Positions 56,802 to 64,000 of a stretch of DNA of 64,000 bases are shown here, one piece after another. The notes under the pieces were generated by a model. It was given only the letters and a program-made list of their open reading frames with translations. It searched no databases and was not told where the DNA came from. The stretch covers positions 67,878,001 to 67,942,000 of the forward strand of contig CM065817.1 of the NCBI GenBank assembly GCA_033398695.1, given 5' to 3'. The first letter of the stretch is position 1, and each line of letters starts with the position of its first letter. This DNA is from Orobanche coerulescens (lineage: Eukaryota > Streptophyta > Magnoliopsida > Lamiales > Orobanchaceae). Both the position numbers and the translations under genes were made by a program.

Positions 56802-59800
56802 AGTACAATGTGCCTAGATATTGGATACAGGAGCCCCGTTATCCATCGAGAAAGCAGGCCATCGCACAATATCAGCAACAACTTTGGGAATCCAACTGGA
56901 GACCAAGAAGGCAAGCTGTAAGGCCTAAGAAAATGGCTCCACCTCCAAGACAGCATTCGTACTGGAATAATAATAATAATAATAATAATAACTCTAAATT
57001 TTACATGCATCATAATTGCCAAGGTTACAGCGAATACGTGCCTGCCCCACGTAGACATCACAAGAACGGGCCAAAAGTAACCTACAACAAGCCAATTACT
57101 ATCAGGCAAATTTGGGTACCAAAAGGCTCGAACGTACAAGGACCCAACAATTAAAGGGGACCTAAATCTACTTAATTTCTTTGCTTACAGGATATCAAAG
57201 AGAAGGACATCTGATACTTTGACAGTGGATGTTCTCGGCACATGACAGGAGATAGAAGCAAGTTGTCAGATTTTGTAGAAGGTCGTGGTCCAAAAGTGCG
57301 CTTCGGTGACAAATCCAAAGGAAGAACAAGAGGGAAGGGAAACCTTCTTGTAGGAAAGTTCAAAGTCATCGATGTAGCTTATGTTGAAGGTTTACAGTAC
57401 AATCTATTTAGTATTAGCCAGTTCTGTGACAAATAGTTCTCGGTGAAATTCTATATATATGACTATAGAGTCAAGACCATTCTGACCAAAGAAGTTGTGC
57501 TCATAGGAAGCAGGTCAGGTAACATGTATATTGCTTAATGGAAGCCTATGATCTCCACAATTCCATGTTTTGTTGCCAAATGTACTACAGATCAAAGTTG
57601 GCCATGGCAAAAGAGGATGTCTCATATCAACTTCAAGAAAATCGACAAGCTCGGCATACAGGGAATGGTTAGAGGTTTGCCCGATCTGTCATTCCAAAAA
57701 TATAGCATCTGCAGACCCTGTCAGAAAGGTAAACAAGTCAAAACCATCCTGAAAACCAAATCATACCTGTCCACTCACAGAGTTCTAGATATGCTACACA
57801 TGGATCTCTATGGCCCTGTAGACCCCGTAAGTTTGGGAGGTAAGAAATACGGTCTCGTTATTGTTGATGATTATTCCAAGTATGCTTGGACTATCTTTCC
57901 GAGCAAGAAGAAGGAAACCACAACAAAGCTGTCTGAGCACCTGAGAAAGCTTCAGAATGAGAAAGGGTTGAGTATCGTGTCCATTCATTCGGACAGAGGT
58001 ACTGAATTTATTAACCGCTTTATAGAGAAATACTGTTCGGGCAATGGAATACAGCACGAATACTCAGAAGCCCGGACTTCTCAACAAAATGGTGTTGTTA
58101 AGCAAAGGAACAAAACACTCAAAGAAGAAATAAGAACCATGATCGCCGCAAGCAAACTGCCACAGCGGTTCTAGGGTGAAGCAACAAATACAGCATGTTA
58201 TACACAAAATCGCTGTATTATCAACAAGCATCATAACAAAATAGTATATGAGGCATGTAACAACAAAACTCCACTAGTTTCATATTTTCATATATTTGGA
58301 TGCAGATGTTATGTTCTGAATAACGGGAAAGACCAACTCAAAACCTTCGACGAGAAGTCAGATGAAGGGATATTTGTACGATATTCCTTTGTCATCAAGG
58401 CTTTCAGAATCTTTAACAAAAGGAAGCTGACAGTCGAGGTATCTGTACTTGTGGTGTTCGATGAACCTCACCATGACCCTACAGGAGTACAAGATCTGAC
58501 TCAGAATATCCAAACACTCTCCATTAATGACCCTCCAACTCTAATAGAGCCTGTCGTATACTTAGAGATCAACCCCGCAGCTATAAGATCAGAAGCAGTT
58601 GAAGCTGATGCTGTACAAGCTAAAGCTGAAACTAGAGCACCTCAAGATACAGTATGGGATGCCGAACTAGAACCCGACAAAATATGGTTGAGAGATCACC
58701 CACATGAGTTAATCATAGGAAATATTGATGCTGGAGTAACTACCCGCAGGAGAATACAGAGTACACAAGGGACTATACTGTGTGCGTAAGAAGAACCCGA
58801 TTCTGAGAATTCTCTATTTCTTGTATGGAAATTTCAAGCAGAATGTAGAAGACTTGCCATATGCACCCTAACCGTATTCTTACCTCAATCCGAACCTGTT
58901 TTTACCAATGAAGCCCTGAACAATTCTCACTAGATCACTTCAGTGGAAAAAGAGCTTAATGGTTTCGAAAGAAACAATGTATGGTATCTAGTACCCATAC
59001 CTGAGCATCAAGCTGTAATTGGTACCAAATGGATATTTAGAAACAAGAAGGATGAGAATGGACTGGTTATCAGGAACAAATCCCGTCTAGTCACGCAAGG
59101 ATACAGACAGGAAGAAGGCATAGACTATGATGAAACATTTGCCCCTGTAGCCAGACTAGAATCCATTAGGATATTTTTAGCTTTTGCCGCCTATAAGAGC
59201 TTCATAGTATATTAAATGGACTCTAAGAGCGCACTCCTTAATGGAGACCTCGCCGAAGAAGTCAATGTTGAACAACCACCAGGGTTTGTCAACACAGAAG
59301 GCAGAGACCTTGTATACAGACTACGGAAAGCTCTGTATGGACTTAAGCAAGCAACTATAGCATGGTACGAAACCCAGTCCATGTACCTAACAAATAATAG
59401 ATTTGAGAAAGGTGTTGTGGACAAGACTCTATTTAGTATACAGGAAGGAGATGGCCTATTAATGGTTCAAATATATGTAGATGATATTATATTTAGTTCC
59501 ACTAACCTTGCTTTATGTCAAAGGTTCTCTCATCTCATGAAAAGTAAATTTGAAATGAGTATAATGGGGGAACTTAGTTATTTCCTAGGATTGCAGGTAA
59601 AGAACCTGCCAACAAGAATCTTCATAAACCAGGAAAAGTACAACAAGGAGTTACTCAACAAGTTTGGGATGAATAACTCCAAATCATCGTCAAACCCCAT
59701 GAGGAATTCCGTGCAAATTAGTGCTGACGAAGCTGGAAAGCTGGTTGATCAATCACTCTACAGGAAGCTTATAGGCCCACTCCTGTACTTAACAGCTAGC

Positions 59801-59997
59801 AGGCCCGATATCCAGTTTGCTGTAGGAGTGTGTGCTCGGTATCAAGTAGCACCTAAAGAATCACACTTCACAACAGCCAAACGAATTCTTAAGTATGTAA
59901 AAGGAAGAATCGATGCATGATTGTTGTATCTTAAGGAAGGTGGATTCGATTTGGTTGGCCATAGCAACTCGGATCTCGGTGGTTGCAAGCTAGATAG
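56802..59997 (+). pseudogene. SIRE-b pol (Copia/SIRE), truncated at both ends
   Basis: Plus strand. Asn-rich gag tail at about 56810-57150, ending IWVPKGSN. Protease FDSGCSRHMTGD near 57218. GAG-pre-integrase at 57597-57750. Integrase core with MDLYGP and HSDRGTEF, but the catalytic Glu is Lys (NGVVKQRNK; GAA to AAA). RT from about 58990 ([19 protein letters not shown] near 59485), with a stop at 59213 (Q, CAA to TAA). RNase H begins (GHSNSDLGGCKLD pattern) and is cut by SIRE-c at 59998. Other stops are near 57136, 57436, 57538 and 58172. Confidence 0.87.
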
Positions 59998-61342
59998 TGT
60001 TAGGAATACTTGTTAGATTTTGATGATGTCATTAATATAAAATCAAATGTTTATTACTTGGCAAAATGTAAAGAAGAACCAAATGAGTATCTTCTGTAGG
60101 CCAAAAATTAGTTAGGCTGAAAAACGGCTAAGTACTAAGTACAGCATAGTCCATCAGAGAGGAACAGCCGACTCCAGTCAGAGTAGCTCTGGTCAATTAA
60201 ATGTATCAGAGAAGTTTGACCAGACTGCAGCCGAGGTACCTCAGGGAAGTCACCTGATCAGATTAGTCACAAACAGTGAACAGCCGAGAGGACCTATCTG
60301 CAGAGATGTTAGCTGTATGTCAGCCTACTCGACTGCAGCCAAATACTCCAAGTCTATGTCAGCATGCGTTGAAAAGTCAAACATTACGGAAAGCTCACAT
60401 GCAACGTGAAGAGACAAATTGGAGTGATTCCCGCAAGAGATATGATTTAAATAAATCATCCAGACCCACCTTGAAGACTTTAATCCTTTTATATTCAAAA
60501 GATTCGGCGCTCACATGCAGAAGTCTTCACAACGGTCGGAAGATAAAATAAAATAATGGGAATCCAGCCTTGCAACGTTTAGAAAAGATTAAACAATGAA
60601 GTCTCCCTCCAACGGACGGATTTGTTCAAAAGATTTGCAACGGCTACAAGGAAGAAGCTCAGAGATCGTGATCTATATATATCCGAAGATTTGAAACTGA
60701 GCAACTACCGGTGCGAACATACATTCTAGCGATCAAAGCAATCAAGCAATCTCAAGCAATCAAATAGCATCGTGAAAAGAGCAGATCTAAAAGTTCATAC
60801 TTAAGGAAGCTCTTAAGTTGGAGAAGACAAACACTCTTGTCTATAATCTTGAGTACAGGGTACTTCACTGGTTGAAGTAAGAGACTGTAAAGGCATCCGA
60901 GGATCGAGGATCAAGAGGTGCAAGGCAGTCAAGTGTGTACAACGGCACAAATTTCCACTGGTTGGAAGCTGTTGTAGTGTGGTTTGAATCACTGTAATAT
61001 TTATCACTGGTTGAAAATTATAGTGAATTCATCTCCAACTGGTTTGGAGAAAAGTGGATTAGTAGAGGATTACCCCACCTCTGAGACCACTATAATTGCC
61101 TGTGTTATTCTTTGTTTATCGCATCATACTTTAAGCTACGCATACATTGTTAAGTGTTTCATTAAGTTAATTTATATTCGTCATCAGCTGACTTCCGCAC
61201 ATATCCAAGAACAAACGACTCCAAGTCATTTGTTTGACTATCAGCTGAAGAAACTCACTCTTCGTGAAAAAGAGTTCGAGAGTTTCAACAAGTCTATTCA
61301 CCCCCCCCTCTAGACTTGTTCCTGGACGACTTGTGACCTACA
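59998..61342 (+). repeat. SIRE-c 5' LTR
   Basis: 1345 bp, TGTTAGGAATACTTG...GACCTACA. A TATA-like CTATATATAT lies near 60672. Confidence 0.87.
60866..61050 (+). repeat. CACTGGTTGAA word array in the SIRE-c LTR
   Basis: Four copies near 60866, 60956, 61005 and 61037 (CACTGGTTGAAG, CACTGGTTGGAA, CACTGGTTGAAA, AACTGGTTTGGA). Located 290-480 bp from the LTR end, like the CTGTGTGAA array of SIRE-a. Confidence 0.7.
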
Positions 61343-61344
61343 AG

Positions 61345-61357
61345 TGGTATCGGAGAG
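61345..61357 (+). other. SIRE-c primer binding site
   Basis: TGGTATCGGAGAG, two bases after the LTR; initiator-methionine tRNA type. Confidence 0.82.
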
Positions 61358-61426
61358 GTTGGTTCATTTATCTCACGAACCAGATATATATTAGATATAT
61401 ATATATATCTTAACTCTCACTTTATA

Positions 61427-63072
61427 ATGGAACACATGCACTCTAGACTCCCTGTCTTTTCAGTTGACGAGTATGATCTGTGGAAGATAAGAATGCAGGC
61501 ACACTTATCGTCAATTCATGACGACATGTGGTGCATTATTGAAGACGGTCCATTCATTTTTGAGAAGGACAACACAGCCGAGGAGATCGCAGCTGGGAGG
61601 CCAGAAAAGATTCCTAAGAAGAGGACGGAGCTGACTCCCGAAGAAAGAAAGCTGGCCAATCTTGACAACCGGGCCAGAGATGTGTTATATCAAACTCTTG
61701 ACAAATCCACCATGGTCAAGATCAAAAACTGTAAGAATGCCAAAGAAATTTGGGACACATTAGCTCTAATGTGTGAAGGAACGGAGCTGATCAAGGAAAA
61801 CAAGTCATCAATTGCTATCCAAAATTTGACAACTTTAAAATGAAGAATGGTGAATCCATAGATCAAGTGGACACAAGGTTCACTGAAATTATCAATGAGA
61901 TCAACTCCCTGGGCAAAACCTATGGCAACAGGGAAATAGCACTAAAGGTCCTCAGATCTCTTAATCCCGAATGGAGCATGAAGGCCGTAGCCATGAGAGA
62001 GTCCAAAGACCTGAATAAGATAAAGATTCAGGAGCTGTTCTCTGATCTGAAGGCTTATGAGTTTGAGCTTCCAAGTTCATCCTCAACTGAGCCTGCAGAG
62101 AAGGGAATCGCATTTGCAGCCGAGTCCCCTGCTAAGAGCCTATCTGATGTGAAACCTCCAAATCCACTAGATTTTGAGGAAGAAATGGCTTTCATAATGC
62201 AAAGGTTCAGCAATTTCAGAAAGAACTACTCCAAGTATAAGAAAAACTACAAGGAGAATCCAAGAAGGAACCAGAAGGCTGGAAGCTGGAAAGTTGAATG
62301 TTACAACTGTCACAAAATAGGACACATCCAAATGGATTGTCCCGAGCTCAAGAAGGACGAAACCAAGAAGGAGGTGGGTAGAAAGGAAGACAGAAGAAAA
62401 GCTCTCATCGGAGAAGACCAGGAGCATGTCGAATCAAGCAGCGGTTTCTTTTCTGATGAAGACGAGGAGTATGATTGCCTGATGGCAAACTTAGCTGATG
62501 AAGAGGTAACTTCTAAACCCACTGGTTCAAATAATAGCTCAGCCATGTCACAAGATATGGATCTACATAAATCGGTAAATCAGTTATTTAAAGATTTTGA
62601 AACACTCAAATCTGCACACCAAGCTGTATCAGCTGAGAAGACTCAGCTGCAAGATGAGAATAGGCAGCTGAAAAATGATTTCGAAAAACTCAGCCTAGAT
62701 TTAAATAAAGTTGAGACAACTACAGCTGACTTTAAAAACCAGGCAAATGTCAATACAGCTGAGATAGATCGGCTAAACATTTTACTTAAAGAAAAATCAG
62801 CTGCACTTGCTCATGCCAAAGCTGAGTTTACTAAGCTGGCTCAGATAAATAAAACTCAGGCGCAGGAAATAACCTCCCTGAAGGCGTCTTCAACTCTGGG
62901 CGAATTGTGTACTTATAAAAGGTCACTATATACCAAATCAGGCCTTGGATATGATTCTCACACTCCCTCTAGTTCTGAAACGAAGTTTATCAAGGGAGAA
63001 ACAATAGTCTCGATTCTTGAGCACGTATATAAACCGATATTCAAAAACAGCAACAACAAGTCAAACGTCTAG
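61427..63072 (+). pseudogene. SIRE-c gag, one frameshift
   Basis: Starts MEHMHSRLPVFSVDEYD at 61427 and is open for 138 codons. A one-step shift ends it at 61843. The second frame starts at 61840 (ATGA overlap) and runs 410 codons to a stop at 63072. Capsid (UBN2-type) region about 61430-62060. Zinc knuckle CYNCHKIGHIQMDC at 62299-62340. An acidic stretch then precedes a long coiled-coil-like segment (about 62560-62880), typical of SIRE gags. The shift falls in NLTTLK, within the capsid region. Confidence 0.87.
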
Positions 63073-63501
63073 GCTGCAATCGGGTTACACCAGACGACCA
63101 CCTAGACAGCGACTAGGCAAAGGCCTGTGCAAAAGCAGCAGCCCAGACAACATGCCCACTATTACCAACAACTCCCCAAAAATAGATTTAATAATGGGAG
63201 GGGCAGATGGAAACCTCAAGGTTATCCTAATTACCAAAATGAACAAGTGTGGAGACCACAAAGGTTTAATAAATGGTCTCAGCCTAGATTTAGAAATGGC
63301 CCACACTATTAAAATTTTGAGGAATATCCGGTATACAATCCAACCATGAGATTCAGACCTCGACCACAGACACATTACAAAGGTTATAATAATAATAATA
63401 ACAACAATTTCCATAATCCAAGGAGAAATCAATTCTCCAGGAAACCAACTAACCCCAAAGGACCCACACAAATTTGGGTACCTAAATCTCTGCTTATTTA
63501 A
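63073..63501 (+). pseudogene. SIRE-c gag-pol linker, broken
   Basis: Basic, Asn/Gln/Arg-rich sequence (RGRWKPQGYPNYQNEQVWRP, NPKGPTQIWVPK) with several stops and shifts. It matches the region before protease in SIRE-b. Confidence 0.7.
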
Positions 63502-64000
63502 TTGCAGAAAAGGTGGAAGCACTACAACCACATCTCCTCAAGCTCAAATTTTGGAGGTGAAGAATGGTTTGTAGACTCTGGATGCTCGAGGCATATGACC
63601 GGGAACAAGAAGATGCTGACCAAATACATCAAAGAAAGAGGTCCCGATGTAACCTTTGGAGATAGCTCTAGAGGACAGACAAAAGGCTTTGGAGAGCTGC
63701 ACCGAGGAAACATTGTCATATCCAAAGTCCATTATGTCAAAGGGCTCAAATACAACCTCCTGAGCATAAGCCAGTTCTGTGACGAGAAGAATCTAGTAGT
63801 CTTCACCATCTTGAAGTGTATGGTGATAGAAATCTTATCTGGAGAAATAAAGCTACAAGGATTCAGAAGAAGAGATGTCTACATGATTGATTGGAACACA
63901 GGAACACCTAAATCCTGTTTTCTATCCAAGACAGTAGCTGAGAATGGATGGCTGTGGCACAAAAGACTATGTCACCTGAACTTCAAAGCCATCAACAAGA
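63502..64000 (+). CDS. SIRE-c pol, protease and GAG-pre-integrase (partial)
   Basis: Open from 63502 to the window edge. Protease active site FVDSGCSRHMTGN at about 63568-63606, then LHRGNIVISKVHYVKGLKYN and LLSISQFCDEKN. WLWHKRLCHLNFKAINK, the GAG-pre-integrase motif, ends at 64000. No stop is seen in this stretch, unlike the linker before it. Confidence 0.85.
   Translation, partial: MQKRWKHYNHISSSSNFGGEEWFVDSGCSRHMTGNKKMLTKYIKERGPDVTFGDSSRGQTKGFGELHRGNIVISKVHYVKGLKYNLLSISQFCDEKNLVVFTILKCMVIEILSGEIKLQGFRRRDVYMIDWNTGTPKSCFLSKTVAENGWLWHKRLCHLNFKAINK

Larger units (their letters stand above)
59998..64000 (+). mobile_element. SIRE-c: Copia/SIRE element, 5' part
   Basis: Plus strand 5' LTR 59998-61342, PBS, gag and start of pol, running off the right edge. 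Inserted into SIRE-b RNase H; the left target duplicate would be gatag (59993-59997). The best preserved of the three SIRE copies. Confidence 0.9.

Noticed and set aside
2751..59997. Endogenous pararetrovirus
   Set aside because: Every pol fragment has an integrase or sits between LTRs with PBS, PPT and 5-bp duplicates; no movement-protein motif was seen.

Overview
This window looks like plant nuclear DNA from gene-poor, probably pericentromeric or centromeric heterochromatin. Nearly all of it is nested LTR retrotransposons of lineages known from flowering plants: Copia SIRE and Angela, and Gypsy Athila/Tat, Tekay (Del) and CRM. The CRM element and the Athila elements are the basis for the centromere-proximal guess. 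The species cannot be read from the sequence. The one recognisable cellular gene is an intronless LONELY GUY (LOG)-like reading frame.

Layout. 1-2750: 5' part of a minus-strand SIRE element (SIRE-a). It is inserted into a plus-strand Athila element (Athila A), which is seen in pieces at 2751-5160 (RNase H/integrase), 14602-17155 (third ORF and 3' noncoding) and 21972 to about 22.6 kb (PPT and start of the 3' LTR). Athila A is split by an Angela element (5161-14601, TSD ccacc) and a CRM element (17156-21971, TSD ggcta). The CRM copy keeps an uninterrupted 1076-residue pol but has lost almost all of gag. At about 22.6-23.9 kb there is LTR-like sequence that ends like a Tekay LTR. 23899-25228 is a minus-strand Athila/Tat gag remnant joined by a deletion to an LTR. 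That LTR is split by a second Angela element (25578-33862, TSD ttacg) and ends at 34295.

34296-56801 is a minus-strand Athila/Tat-like element (Athila B): 5' LTR 55059-56801, PBS, gag, then the LOG gene where pol would be expected, then a noncoding 3' region, PPT and 3' LTR. Tekay A (36032-53188, TSD gaaat) sits in the last codons of LOG. Tekay A itself holds a truncated second Tekay (Tekay B, 40419-46585, TSD cacgg) inside its integrase. 56802-59997 is a plus-strand SIRE pol (SIRE-b), cut by a third SIRE element (SIRE-c) that starts at 59998 and runs off the window.

Most retroelement frames carry stops and frameshifts, and many of the stops are C-to-T changes (CGA, CAA or CAG to stop). The two most interesting signals are the LOG gene lying inside an LTR element, and families of short repeated, often palindromic 'words' in noncoding parts of several unrelated elements. 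The word differs from family to family, but is homogeneous within an element.
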